A program made the translations under genes and the position numbers. Positions 46,970-58,153 of a stretch of 64,000 nt of DNA are shown here, piece after piece. The stretch spans positions 28,958,800 through 29,022,799 of the forward strand of contig OZ020619.1 of the NCBI GenBank assembly GCA_963971575.1, written 5' to 3'. The notes under the pieces are model-generated. The model searched no databases and was not told the origin of the DNA. It worked only from the letters and a program-made list of their open reading frames with translations. This DNA comes from Liopterus haemorrhoidalis (Eukaryota; Arthropoda; Insecta; Coleoptera; Dytiscidae). Position 1 is the first letter of the stretch, and each line of letters begins with the position of its first letter.

Positions 46970-47193
46970 CCCCCCCTTGGCTGCGCCACTGGCGCTATGG
47001 TATTTTCTATTGATATTAAAGCTGAATTGGACAATCTATCTTGGCCAATTGTAGAACGCAAATAATTGTTTATTAACTTTAATTTACTAAAACTGAGTTC
47101 ATTCGAAGCAACAGTTACAGGGAGCGTTAAAAATATGCGCAGCGCAATGCCAATGTTAGGGTACACATGTTTTAAATCGTAAGTGTGGATCAC
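46957..47193 (-). pseudogene. hAT transposase C terminus, ZMYM1-like
   Basis: The minus frame contains YPNIGIALRIFLTLPVTVAS, then NELSFSKLKLINNYLRSTIG and QDRLSNSALISIEN, the dimerisation domain of ZMYM1-like hAT proteins. The frame then runs into a hAT end (CCCCTTGGCTGCGCCACTG in plus orientation, 46972-46991). A related end lies at about 47375-47397. Element boundaries are not resolved because two decayed copies appear to abut. Confidence 0.82.
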
Positions 47194-47460
47194 TACTAAT
47201 AATTACATTGGAGTGGCAGTTGTACAGTCATCAATTAATGATCTTGCTTGCCATTTGAAACTTTCAATTTCAAATGAAAATTCTATTGGAAAAAATAATT
47301 TAAAAAAATATGAAATTTGAAATTTGGCCATTTGGCGCCCCTATGAATCCGGAGCCTGTTGCGGCGGCACCGCTTGCACCACCCTTGTTGCGGCACTACT
47401 TCTTTTACGTATTTAATACCTACGAAACCCTGAAATGTGTGGAAATTCAAATCTTAAATA

Positions 47461-47959
47461 TTTTTTTATCAAATCAAGTTCAAATAGTAAGTTATAGAGT
47501 AAAAAAACTAGTTTTTGTAACCATAACATTGTAGTGATTTCTTGCGTGTTCGTCATCATTTTAAACATGGAGGGTGTCTGGGAACAACCGTTGTAAAACC
47601 GTCTCGCCTTAAATTAGAATTTGACCGTGTTATGGTCCAATGCTTCTACTCACCGGACCATTTACTGGAGGAAGTCGGAGGGCCACTTGAAAAGGCACTA
47701 GCTCATGTAATATAACGATTCTCTACTGCATCTCTTTGAAATTTGACACTAGGCTATTTCGTGTTAGAACCTGTTTGTTTAAGAGACTTTTAGTTTAATG
47801 ATTATTTATTAGGTACATGTCAGAACTAAATTGTTTTCTAAGTTATGGTTTTAAAGTGTTTTGTTTTACAAGGCAAAATTTAAAGGAATCGCATAAAATG
47901 AAATATGAAGAGTAAAATTTAACAGAAAATGTGTGGAAGATCCACTTCAAGACTTCAGC
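47461..47959. other. unassigned sequence
   Basis: A solo family A 3' end precedes this stretch (47405-47455). No coding motif was recognised. Confidence 0.4.
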
Positions 47960-47963
47960 TTAA

Positions 47964-48633
47964 AGGTGCGCATAACCGTATAGTTTCTTATACAAGACTA
48001 ACAATCTGAAATAAAGTTAGTAATTGTAAATATATAAATTGCATTATAAATGCCATCTTGTAAACCATTCAACGCATATTTGTGTACCATGAGGCAAATT
48101 GTTACTAAAGCTTCGTTCTACAAAAATATTTCATGATATTTTGTTCTATTGTGAAAACTAACTATAGTTATTGGACTTGGTAATCTACTTTTGCCGCCAC
48201 CTCGAATCTGCCGTGGTCCTCAATATAGATGCTGCAGATAAAAATGATTTACTAGGTGTAAAGAATACTTGTACCAAGTGACATTTCATTATCTTCAAGT
48301 ATAATATTTTTCGATGAAGGTTCTAAATGATAAACAATCATGTCGAAAAAAACGTTGACGTATTATTTGAACATTTCTACACAAAACTATATAAATATAA
48401 AACTTATTTGAAACCTACAAATATATTTAAAAAATTACAGAACATTGTATTGAGATACCGATTATTAAGTTATTGAGCAATAAAATTATTACAATATTTT
48501 TTTCTAGTTAAAAATATCCTATTAGATTGATAAAATTTTGTGCAAAAATTGAATGTATAGATTGTCACTAATTTTATTTCAGATTGTTAGTTTTGTATAA
48601 GAAACTAATAATCTCTGATGGTTGTACGTAGCG
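47964..48633. mobile_element. TTAA-flanked MITE, copy 2
   Basis: TTAA lies at 47960-47963 and 48634-48637. It aligns with 23954-24682 along its length, lacking about 60 bp near the left end (around the GTAACAATCTACACATC region). It starts AGGTGCGCATAACCG and ends GGTTGTACGTAGCG. Confidence 0.9.
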
Positions 48634-48699
48634 TTAAATAATTCAGCCACATTCAAAAAAGGAGGAGAAAGAATAACGACAAGAATTTATGAAATCAGA

Positions 48700-48772
48700 A
48701 CATCAGGTAAAAAATTTATGTGAAGCGTGAATTTTCACAAACTTCAGGGTTTTGTTGATAACTAGTAAATGA
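48700..48772 (-). mobile_element. Family A solo 3' end
   Basis: In plus orientation TTATGTGAAGCGTGAATTTTC then CTTCAGGGTTTTG matches the family A 3' hairpin and inverted motif, with no body attached. Confidence 0.6.
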
Positions 48773-48806
48773 CAAGAAATTGTGGGTTCATATTAAAAAT
48801 TACTCC

Positions 48807-49848
48807 ATCGAACATGTCTTCATTTATAAAGCATTGGAAAAAAGCGGAGTAGAAAAGCAATACATTGATTATATAAAACATCTATGAAGAAAATTACGCA
48901 AGAATCAAACTTGAAACAGCAGGACCTACTTTCAAACTACGGCGGGGTGTGCGACAAGGTGACCCTTTATCTCCAAACTTATTTACTTGTGTTCTTAAAG
49001 ATATCTTCCGCGAGTTGGAGTGGGGAAACAAAGGTATTGCAATAAATGGAAAGAGGCTCACAAATCTTCGGTTTGCGGATGATATAATTCTCTTTTCCAA
49101 ATCTGCTGAAGAAAAAGAGGAAAAACAATTCACTTAACGTCCAATGTGCGAAAACCGGATTAAAAATGAATAAAAACACAACTAAAGTCATGACAAATGG
49201 ACAAAAGGTGAACATCAGCATACATGGAAATAGTTTGGAATATGCAGAAGAAATAATATACCTCCGGCAACTACTGTCTTTCAACAATAGACAAGGAAAG
49301 GAAATAGAAAGAAGAGTAGCTCAAGGGTGGAAGAAATTCTGGGCCTTAAAAGATATATTTCATTCGAACTTATCAGCCACAATAAAAATAAACGCTTTCG
49401 ACAGCTGCGTTAGCCTCACCATGACTTACGGATGTCAAACTTGGTCTACAACCCAAAAACAAACTAACAAATTACGCACGAGTCAATACGCGATGGAAAG
49501 ATCTATGCTAAAAATCAAAAGGTCGGACGGAATCTGTCTATCCGAAATAAGGAAAAAAACTGGGTTGAAAGATATTCTGAAAACTGCCAGGTTCTTGAAA
49601 TGGAAATGGGCTGGTCATGTTATGCGCCTTCGAGATCCACAGGTGGACCAAAGAGGTCACGGAATGGATACCTAGAGACCATAAAAGAAGGCGAGGAAGA
49701 CAAAGAACTCGATGGGAAGATGAAATTAAGGAAACAGCAGGCAAATTTTGGAGAAGGGCAACAAGCGACCGTCAACGTTGGGCGCAAGTGCGGGAGGCCC
49801 ATGCCCAGAAATGGGCTTCGTGATTTTAATGTAATTAAGTTCAAGTAG
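48807..49848 (+). pseudogene. RTE-like reverse transcriptase, C-terminal part
   Basis: The reading starts IEHVFIYKALEKSGVEKQYI. A stop near 48887 is followed by RRGVRQGDPLSPNLFTCVLK (reverse-transcriptase motif 4) and LRFADDIILF, the catalytic YxDD-type box (FADD) at about 49067. Frame changes follow at about 49137. Next come MTYGCQTWSTTQKQTNKLRT, KTARFLKWKWAGHVMR and RWTKEVTEWIP, then GRQRTRWEDEIKETAG and RQRWAQVREAHAQKWAS. This layout is that of RTE/BovB-type elements. Two or more frameshifts and a stop prevent expression. Confidence 0.88.
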
Positions 49849-50000
49849 ATATTAAGAATATTAGTATATATAAATATTTAAGCAATACATGTATTGTAAA
49901 TCGTATTAATGAAATGTAATATACATCTTAAGATACAGTACAAATGTATATATAGATTTATAACGGAAATAAAAAAGGGCTATAATAATAATAATAATTA
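48807..50000 (+). mobile_element. RTE-like LINE, 5'-truncated
   Basis: The element begins in the middle of the reverse transcriptase and extends through the C-terminal tail and about 150 bp of 3' untranslated sequence. It ends in an ATAATAATAATAAT tract at about 49982-49998. Short 3' microsatellite tails and severe 5' truncation are typical of the RTE clade. Confidence 0.82.
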
Positions 50001-50129
50001 AAAATTATACAATTCCACAAACTTTCATCTGTCAACATACACGTGTACTTAATTACGAGATGCGCGAGCCTCAAGCCAGTTGTCACGATAAATAATATTA
50101 GACCGGTACTGCAAAAACTCCAACTTTCG

Positions 50130-50400
50130 AAATAACAATCAGATTACAAATTTCTGGTGACATATTCCAGTTCATATCAATGTACATTATTAAGAATTTT
50201 TGCAGAATTTTAGACAAACCCCCCTGTTACAAGGTGTGGGACAAAAGTTCCTTTGCATATGTTTGAAAAAAATCGTGTTAAAATAAAGAAAATTTTAAGA
50301 ACTGCTTTTAGTTCCTTAATCTTCGCTTTAAGAGCTTTCTTTTGATACCACACAATACATTCTTAAAAAATAATAATTTTTCAACGACACAAAATATTCA
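50130..50400 (-). mobile_element. Family A body fragment
   Basis: CAGATTACAAATTTCTGGTG, ATCAATGTACATTATTAAG and ACAAGGTGTGGGACAAAAG match the family A body in order, diverged more than copies 1-3. Neither end is present. Confidence 0.6.
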
Positions 50401-50541
50401 AAACATTTTTCGAGAATAATATCTTTGAAATTATTTTGCAATGGTCCAATATTAATGCGGACACCGTTATTTTGGACGTTTGCCATTGCTGATAGTAACT
50501 AGGCTAGAACAGTACAATATAATGAGTATTAGTATAAAATA

Positions 50542-51418
50542 TCAGCTGTGGCCACCACAGGACCGACCACCATCACAAAGTACTTGCATAAAATACATTC
50601 TAGCAGCAGAATAGAAATAACTTGGCCTAATATACTTAGATACATAGAAAAAATTTTGAAACATTTTTCAAAATTTTTTCGTTTTATCAAAAATAGTCTC
50701 AAATAAAATTTGTTAGTTTTGCAAGTTTGGTAAAATAATTTTTTTCGAAATATTTTTCTGTTACTAAATATTCGCAAAAATCTTAAAATCGACACAAGTA
50801 AACTCTCATTTTTAGTCAACCGATCTGTACCAAAAGTTGACTCGTGCCATTGATGTCAAAAGCCTAAATATGAAGTTTCATAAAAATCCTTTTAGCCGAA
50901 TTTGCTCTGCACATATACACAGACAGACAGACAGACAGACGGACAGACTGACAGACGGACAGACGGACAGACGGACAGACGGACAGACGGACAGACGGAC
51001 AGACGGACAGACGGACAGACGGACAGACGGACAGACGGACAGACGGACAGACGGACAGACGGACAGACGGACAGACGGACAGACGGACAGACGGACAGAC
51101 GGACAGACGGACAGACGGACAGACGGACAGACGGACAGACGGACAGACGGACAGACGGACAGACGGACAGACGGACAGACGGACAGACGGACAGACGGAC
51201 AGACGGACAGACGGACAGACGGACAGACGGACAGACGGACAGACGGACAGACGGACAGACGGACAGACGGACAGACGGACAGACGGACAGACAGACATGC
51301 TAAAATAGTCAAAACTTTATGTAGGGACCTCAATTCGTGGAGATCCATCGAAATCTCGAAATGTCAAAATCAGTATGATCACAATACCTCCCTTATATAT
51401 GTTGGCGGTCGGTAAAAA
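50542..51418 (-). mobile_element. Family B element, copy 5
   Basis: TCAGCTGTGGCCACCACAGG begins at 50542 and GGCGGTCGGTAAAAA ends at 51418. The body matches copies 1, 3 and 4 with some internal deletions. It carries the largest microsatellite of the window. The flanks (AAAATA, then GATATAAT) show no duplication. Confidence 0.82.
50919..51296 (+). repeat. (CAGACGGA)n microsatellite, about 45 units
   Basis: Except at its edges the tract is a perfect 8-bp CAGACGGA repeat over more than 300 bp. The long QTDRRTDG and SVCPSVRL frames on both strands are products of the 24-bp frame cycle of the repeat. Confidence 0.98.
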
Positions 51419-51479
51419 GATATAATACTTCATGAGTTATATAAAATATTTTCGGACGTTTTGGAAACTGCTCAAGATA

Positions 51480-52730
51480 AAATCAGCTAAACTTTAAATA
51501 TTTTCAACTCCTTTAATCAGCACATACAGTTTACTATGGAAATAGAACAAAATAACGCTTTACCATTTCTAGATATCAAACTCATTAGAACACAGAATGG
51601 AAAAATAATTACAGAGTGGTACAGAAAACCAAGTAAATCAGACAGATATATAAATTTTAATTCCAAACACCCTTTAAAACAAAAAATTAATACAGCATTA
51701 AATCTAAAATATAGAGCTCTTAATTTAAGTCATATAGATTTCCATGACAAAATAAAAAATAATATTAAAAATAGTTTGATTAAAAATAATTTCCCTAAAC
51801 GTATTATAAACAGAATTTTATACAATAGTAGTTCAAAAGAAAAAACAAATAATCCAGATAACATAACAAAAAAGACTTATTTTTCCATTCCTCACATACC
51901 GAACTTATCTGAACAATTAAAAAAAATGTTAACTAATGAAAATATTAATATAGCTACAAAAAATTTCAAAACTATCAATAATTTACACAGTACATTAAAA
52001 GACAGAGACAAGAAAGAACAAAAATCTAATATTATATACTGCATACCATGTAAAAATTGTGAAGCCAAATATGTTGGTCAGAGTAAACGGTATTTAAAAA
52101 CAAGACTAAAAGAACACGAGAACAACATTAGTAAAAATAAAATTAACAATAACAAAAGTAACAACTCTATTGTAGAACATGCCAACAATCTAAAACATCA
52201 ATTTGACTTTCCTAATACAACAATACTGAATGTTGAACAAAATTTAACTAAAAGATTATTATTAGAAATGATTTATTTTAAAAAAGACAATTGTAATATT
52301 AATGCTAAAACTGATATAGATAATTTAAGCAAAATTTATTATAATCTTATAAAAAAAATAAAATAGCTCCATCTATTAATTTTATAACTAACTTCAATTA
52401 GAAATTACGGTAATTCTATTTTTTTAAAAATCTTTTTAACTTAGTTGACGTGTAACGTATTTGTGTCGCAACCTGTAGAAGAAAAGGAGAAAATTTTATC
52501 CGTTAACTTAAAAATTTTTAATATGTTTCCAATTTTATAATTTTAACTCTGATTTTTATAATATCTTTGCAAGTAAGTGTAATAATTTTTAATTTTATAT
52601 TTTATTTATTTATTATTAATTTTATATTTACTTTATGTAATTTATTTTAACATACATGTACTTATTTTTAGGCTTTGAGAATGGTTCAGATAGAACCGAA
52701 ACTAGTTAGCAAGTAAATAAATCTTTTTAA
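51480..52730 (+). mobile_element. Penelope-like element, 5'-truncated
   Basis: It starts within the last reverse-transcriptase motif and runs through a GIY-YIG endonuclease to a 3' untranslated region. The region ATGGTTCAGATAGAACCGAA and AGTTAGCAAGTAAATAAAT near 52682-52725 is typical of Penelope-like 3' ends. Only the RT tail is kept, as expected for 5' truncation during reverse transcription. Confidence 0.88.
51497..52366 (+). pseudogene. Penelope-like RT tail with GIY-YIG endonuclease
   Basis: The frame is open from about 51497 (NIFNSFNQHIQF) with an ATG at 51536, and ends at 52366. LPFLDIKL (residues 9-16 from the ATG) is a late reverse-transcriptase motif. TEWYRKPSKSDRYINFNSKH and the lysine-rich linker follow. 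IIYCIPCKNCEAKYVGQSKR (about residues 166-185) with TRLKEH is the GIY-YIG core, with tyrosine, G-Q and arginine visible; E in LLLEMIYF is the likely metal-binding glutamate. A Cys pair (C-x2-C) precedes YVGQ, as in many Penelope-like proteins. The endonuclease portion is uninterrupted, but the catalytic RT is missing, so it is a fragment. Confidence 0.9.
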
Positions 52731-52814
52731 ATATTTGACTAAATTTGCTTTTAATTATCGACCGAAACCCAAGAAAATACCTATATATTTATCCAGTATT
52801 ATGTTGGTTTCTTG

Positions 52815-52872
52815 CACCTATTAGATACCTGCAAAACCCTGAAATGTGTGAAAATTCACACTTCACTTCAAT
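52815..52872 (+). mobile_element. Family A solo 3' end
   Basis: ATACCTGCAAAACCCT, the palindrome GTGTGAAAATTCACAC and CTTCAATTTTTT are present without a body upstream. Confidence 0.65.
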
Positions 52873-52888
52873 TTTTTACTATTTCGTA

Positions 52889-53155
52889 TGGCATAATAAC
52901 TAGCTGTCGGAAATTTTCAGGACGCGTCGAGCGCTTCTGGCATAACCTATCGACTACTTTTTACGGTAGCTGAGACTACCGGCTTTACCTACCCCTTAAA
53001 GCACGCCCCATATGCCCAAATATTAATTGGGAGATACAGGTACTCATTTAATGGAAGGCTGAGTGGTGATCTTTTGCCCGTACGGGGCATCAAACTCACG
53101 ATCCCACACTTACGAAGCGAGTGAGTTGCCCACTGCGCTACTGCAACCCTATTTC
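52889..53155 (-). mobile_element. tRNA-derived SINE
   Basis: On the minus strand GGGTTGCAGTAGCGCAGTGG starts at about 53149. It holds an A box (TAGCGCAGTGG), and GAGTTTGATGCCCC gives a B box about 35 bases later. The body continues with CAAAAGATCACCACTCAGCC and ends after GCTCGACGCGTCCTG. The minus frame 52989-53201 across it is not a gene. End points are approximate. Confidence 0.7.
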
Positions 53156-53640
53156 GTGCTTTAGTTATAATTAACTTCAAGGTACATCGATATATCTTCA
53201 TTGAATTCTTTGAATTAGACTACTTTAATTTATTCTTGTCGAGAAAAATACATATATGCATCATTAACTAGCCATAAATCATAAATCATCTAAGTAATTA
53301 TTTTAATTATAATGCTTGACAATAAATATACTTTTAATTATTTATGAGTCATTTTTGCGATCATTTTCAATGAAAACGTATACATACTATGATTCATATT
53401 TGTATTGAATGGAACCAAGTAAATATTTACAAATGATTCAGAGCAGTGTACAAGTGCATAGGTTAGATAACATATTTCACACCAGTGCATGACAAATTGA
53501 GAGGTATAACATGACACTATGACAAATTAATTTGCTGAATTTGCAATACAACTGCATTTCACTTGGACATTGGAATGAACTAGATTAATATATATTTTTC
53601 TATATATGTGAACAGAGCAGTAACTAGCTTTTCATGCACA
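53156..53640. other. unassigned AT-rich sequence
   Basis: No element ends or domains were recognised. Confidence 0.4.
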
Positions 53641-53803
53641 CTGCAAGGTTTTTGGTTTTACAAAACTGAAAAGTAAAATACAATCGATAAACCTGAAGTG
53701 AAAAATAAACATTTTTGGTTGTTTTTCCTGACTTTGTCGATAACTTCTGGCAAACAAATTGTTGTATACCATTCAGCATTAACTGTTCTCCGATCCTCTA
53801 AAG

Positions 53804-54746
53804 CAGTGGTCCCAATCTTTTTTACTTGCGGAGCCCTTTTTAGAATCAATTTATATGGCGGAGCCTCTAGGCCAGTGTTTCCCAAAGTGGGTTCCGTGGA
53901 ACCCTGGGGTTCCACGAAATAATTTTGGGGTTCCGCGAGACAAGTTGTGATATAATATTAAAATAAGATTAGCTGCAAATATTTTCATAGAAACGCATTA
54001 AACTATTAATGTAAGGCGTTACGCGTACATTTCTAATAAATCTGTCAAATTCAGTTAAATTTTCTTGCCAAAAGCATTGTTATTTACTATTTGTTAAAAC
54101 ACTGAAGTTCATGTTAGCATCGGTGTTATCGTTCAAGGTCACGGAATTTGTATTGGAAACGCTATGTACGCGAAAATCACTCAGATCTCAACGCTAATAT
54201 CTCTGTCTAAAATACTAACTAATCTAATTTATAACAGCTTTAGGTATGGCAAGGGTTCCATGATCCGCAAAAAATTGCCTAAGGGTTCCACAAGAAAAAA
54301 GTTTGGGAAACCCTGCTCTAGGCCTACCCTATGTCTTACAAATTAATGGTGTTTAGAAGTAATGTTACGGGGGGAGGGGGTAGATTTTTTTAGTTAATGT
54401 AAATTCACTTTTCTCTTTTGCAGCTCACATATTGATAGATAGACAGATTTTTATAAAATGAAGCAAATAATCAAAATACAAGTAGATTATTCAAACAAAA
54501 ATTCATCTCGCCGATCACATTCCAGCTAGTCATATAGAGTCATAAACCGGTTAGAGTCAGAAATCATTCGGACATACTTACAACTTGGCCAATTTTCTTT
54601 CAGAATGTAATTTCCAGCTTTATTATTTTGATTCTGATTTTTATTTCTAATTCGTTTGATTTTATTCAATTTTTATTTATTTTATTTCCTGTAACGGCTG
54701 CGGAGCCCTTGTGAAGTGCACGCGGAGCACAGGTTGGGAACCGCTG
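53804..54746. mobile_element. hAT-type element inserted in mariner
   Basis: The ends CAGTGGTCCCAATC and GGTTGGGAACCGCTG are flanked by CTCTAAAG (53796-53803) and TTCTAAAG (54747-54754), 7 of 8. Removing it and one flank restores the mariner reading. GCGGAGCCC tracts near both ends are typical. It contains a second hAT at 53873-54315. Confidence 0.95.
53873..54315. mobile_element. hAT-type element nested in the 53804 hAT
   Basis: The ends CAGTGTTTCCCAAAGTGGG and AGTTTGGGAAACCCTG are flanked by perfect octamers CTCTAGGC (53865-53872, 54316-54323). The interior has GGGTTCCRCG motifs and no coding sequence. Confidence 0.96.
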
Positions 54747-55570
54747 TTCTAAAGGAATGGTTGCAACATGTCCAGTAAAACGGAGAAACAAGCGATCAAT
54801 TTCGTGAACTAGTGCTTCGTGAACGAACAACTTTTGTGGGTTTCGGTTCATCTTGGACGACCCAAACAGTGCATTGTTGCTTAGTTTCCAGTTCATATGA
54901 ATAAATCCAAGCTTCGTCACCTGTAACGATGTTGTATACGGATTTTGCAGTGTCTAGGTTAAATTTTTTTAGCATTCCCTTACACCAATCAACACGAGCC
55001 TTTATTTGAGCTTCGGTCAAATTATGCGGAATCCACCGGGAACAGATCTTTTTCACAGCTAAATGTTCATGCAAAATCGAATGTATTGCAGTTTCCGATA
55101 TGCCAAAGGATGCCTCTATCTCACGGTAAGTCACGTACCGATTTTATTCAATCATTTTGCGCACAGCATCGATGTTTTTTTGAATCACAACCGATTTTGG
55201 TCGACCTTCACGAGTTTCATCACTGACGGACGCACGACCACGACGAAATTGTGCAAACCAATTGTAAACAGTCTTTTCTGATGGTGCTTCATTACCAAAA
55301 GTTGAACGAAGCGAATCTATGCATTATTGTTGAGTTAGGCCTATACTAAAATCGTAAAAAATCATCTGACGAAAAACTTCACGAGTAATATCCATTTTTT
55401 CACAAACTTGTTTTTTTAACGCTCACTGTCAACAACTTACTCAGTCAACTTCTAAACTGCCACTGATTTCACAATAACAAATTTCAAATTTTACGAATAT
55501 AGTAATTACACGTTTCAATATTGCCATCTAGTGGTCATTTGTAAAAACATAAAAGGTAACCCTAGTACAT

Positions 55571-56481
55571 AAACAAAGTGTACAGTTAAATTGATCTGAC
55601 ACGGACCAATAAACGATATTATTACGCCAACTATGAAGTCAACTATGACGGATGATCGTTTATCCGGTTTGAGTATGTTAAAAAAAGCTAATAATAGAGT
55701 ATATTTCATAGAAAAAGTCATTAATGCCAATTTGCCATTAATCGCAAACGCCTTTAATTACTATTAAATAGTGTTTTATTTATGAAAGTTTATGTAATAA
55801 ATCAATAAATATTTTCAAAAATATGCATTATACATTATTTGAATTTATATACGTACATATTTGTAAATTCTTAGTATTGTTTTCTTTTAATAATTGTATT
55901 GCAAAATAAAATATATTTATGCAAGTACCCGCGTACTACTTTAATAACTAACATTTAAAATAAACATAATTTAAAAAACAAATATACGCATAACAGTTTT
56001 TAGCTTAACCTAAATATTCTTCGATGAATGATCAAAACTACAACTGCTTAGAAATTTTAAACAATTAGAGAACACGTTTTCATTATCATGTAATTTACAT
56101 ATGTTTCTCTTTTGGCACACAATTATACTTACATTACTTTACATATGTTGAAATATCGAAATTTTTTATAACGTTGTCATACTGGTAATTAATATTATGC
56201 ATTGCAGCCAATGTCGATCGATGAATTTTACATAAAATATGCAAAGTGTAATAGACGTTCAATAAATATTTTTGATGAGACTAATGATTAAAACAGGGAT
56301 TCTAAACATATAACAAGATGGATTGACAATCGGATTTTTTTTTATAAAGACAATGGCATCACAAGTAATTGCCTATTATGTTTACATAATATGTATACAT
56401 ACGTCTCATACGGTAAAATTTGAACATTGTCGTATTGTTTTTGCGGAATAAATACTTTTAGGTACTTAAAAACATCTTTTT
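55571..56481. other. unassigned AT-rich sequence
   Basis: Possible mariner leader ends near 55565 (AAAAGGTAACCC then TA), but no partner was found. The remainder shows no recognised feature. Confidence 0.4.
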
Positions 56482-56528
56482 AGGGTTTTGTAGGTATGAC
56501 CAAAAAACCCTTATACCGTCATTTTGTC

Positions 56529-56570
<42 letters not shown>

Positions 56571-57413
56571 TCGGTAAAAATTGTAGCCAAACGGCTAAAC
56601 CTAGAGAGTTGAAATTTGGCACGCTTATACAACTCTTTGACCCGCACATAGGAAAAATATTAAAACATCTAAAAAACATACCCCCCTAAAAATATAAACA
56701 AATATGTGCTCATCGAAAAAAAATATATTTTTTTAAAATTCTGAGTAGGGTATCAAATCAAAGCCCTTGTTACGTGGATTAACGATCAAATTTTTATTTT
56801 TGCAAAATAAATTATTTTGATGCGATTTTTGCCAAAAACGTGCAAAAAAATTTTTGTCCCACACCCTGTAGCCCAGATGGTTTAAACTAAAAATCTAAAA
56901 AAATTCTAAGTAATGTATATTGGTGTGAACCGAAATAGTACAACAGGAATTTTTGATCAGATTATGTTTTTGGAAAATAACGCATTTTTTGTGGTTTTTG
57001 GTTCACAAAGTACAAAAGTTATACCAATGTAAGACACTCACATGCATGGCGTGCGATGGCTACATGCGTTAGAGCACTCTTAAACTGGCTGGAAAACGAA
57101 GGGTTTCGAGTTCGAGTACACGGAGTGAATTTTATTTTTTGTTTTTTTTTTTGCATTTCTATTATGTTGAAATTATTTTGTCAAAATTCTAGTTATATTT
57201 TGACAAATGTTGTATTTAATTTTTATGAGCGTAAATTTAATAACCAGTCTTATTATATGATTAACAGACGATAAATTATTTTAAAAATATCGTTCATTTT
57301 GCCGTGATTACTACAAAGTAAAATTTGTCCTACACACTCAGCATACCGCCTTCACTTATTATATACCTGCGAAACCCTGAAATGTGTGAATATTCACACT
57401 TCACATCAATTTT
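56482..57413 (+). mobile_element. Family A element, copy 3 (HINE/DINE-1-like)
   Basis: In plus orientation: AGGGTTTTGTAGGTATGACC, (TCTG)n at 56528-56570, body, tRNA-like block, AT-rich tail, ATACCTGCGAAACCCT, palindrome GTGTGAATATTCACAC, CATCAATTTT. It is 932 bp and the most compact full copy. The flanks are T-rich with no duplication. Confidence 0.78.
57043..57145 (+). other. tRNA-like block with T-run in family A copy 3
   Basis: GATGGCTACATGCGTTAGAGC (57055-57075) is a good A box with a D-arm-like pairing GCTA/TTAGAGC, and GAGTTCGAGTACAC (57108-57121) is a good B box. A T-run (57131-57152 region) follows directly, as in a Pol III terminator. The sequence between the boxes differs from copies 1 and 2. 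Confidence 0.6.
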
Positions 57414-57774
57414 TTCCTTCTTAGATAACCGACAAATATAGACGTTTTTCTAAAACGGGCTAAAAATTTAAAACTTAAGATAATACTAAGTGCCCGGTTC
57501 ATTATGGAAGTATCTAAAAGATGGAATCGGACCAAAGGGCCGCTTACGGACAGTTTTGATCTCTTCAGAATTCAAAACCATCATATTTTCTTTAATATTT
57601 ATAACGATAAACAAATGATACCCCGCTGAAATATTTCTTACTCCTCCCCAGATTATAAAAGCTAGCGCCACCACTGACTACGGCTATTGTTATTTAAATG
57701 AATACTTCAGTACTTTAAAGTTAACTATAATTTTAACATGTTTTTATCCTCTACAATATTTTCAACATTAAATA

Positions 57775-57837
<63 letters not shown>

Positions 57838-58153
57838 TAATAATTATTTTTCTCGAGAAAATAAGTCTAATTTTTCATTTTTCGAGAAATGAAAAATGTC
57901 GAGAAATCAGAGCTATGGCGCTGTCTCATATTAATGCTTTCCGATGATAGCTACTTCGTTGGTGTAGGTTAACATTTGAAGATTAAACGAATGAATGATT
58001 ACATTGGTCAACAACCATTTTGGTTCTAGAAATGCATTATGCTTTTTTGACTAATTAGCGGGTGCTGATTTCGAATATAACTTTAGTTTTTGCCTATCAC
58101 GTACAATTTTTTTTTCTGCAGTTTGATTTTTACATTTTACTATATATTTTAAG
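57414..58153. other. unassigned; (TA)n at 57769-57834
   Basis: A perfect TA dinucleotide run of about 30 units lies at 57775-57834. The rest has no recognised feature. Confidence 0.6.

Larger units (their letters stand above)
53690..55394 (-). pseudogene. mariner transposase relic, split by nested hATs
   Basis: Minus-strand reading from the ATG at 55394: MDITREVFRQMIFYDF, a stop, then SLRSTFGNEAPSEKTVYNWF (helix-turn-helix) and REGRPKSVV. After a second stop comes TYREIEASFGISETAIHSIL, then CSRWIPHNLTEAQIKARVDW and VTGDEAWIYSYE (first catalytic D). GHVATIPLE at about 54760 is followed by a 943-bp hAT insertion. The protein resumes at about 53800 with EDRRTVNAEWYTTICLPEVI and stops making sense after KNNQK. 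The second and third catalytic aspartates are absent, so the copy was already 3'-deleted or truncated. The C-terminal end is not found elsewhere in the window. Confidence 0.92.

Noticed and set aside
46967..47400. Single well-bounded ZMYM1-like hAT
   Set aside because: The two candidate ends have the same orientation instead of inverted, so at least two broken elements are involved and no boundary is reliable.
50864..51415. Long open frames (up to 192 codons) on both strands, rich in QTDRRTDG or SVCPSVRL
   Set aside because: They are translations of the CAGACGGA microsatellite in family B and have no other coding signal.
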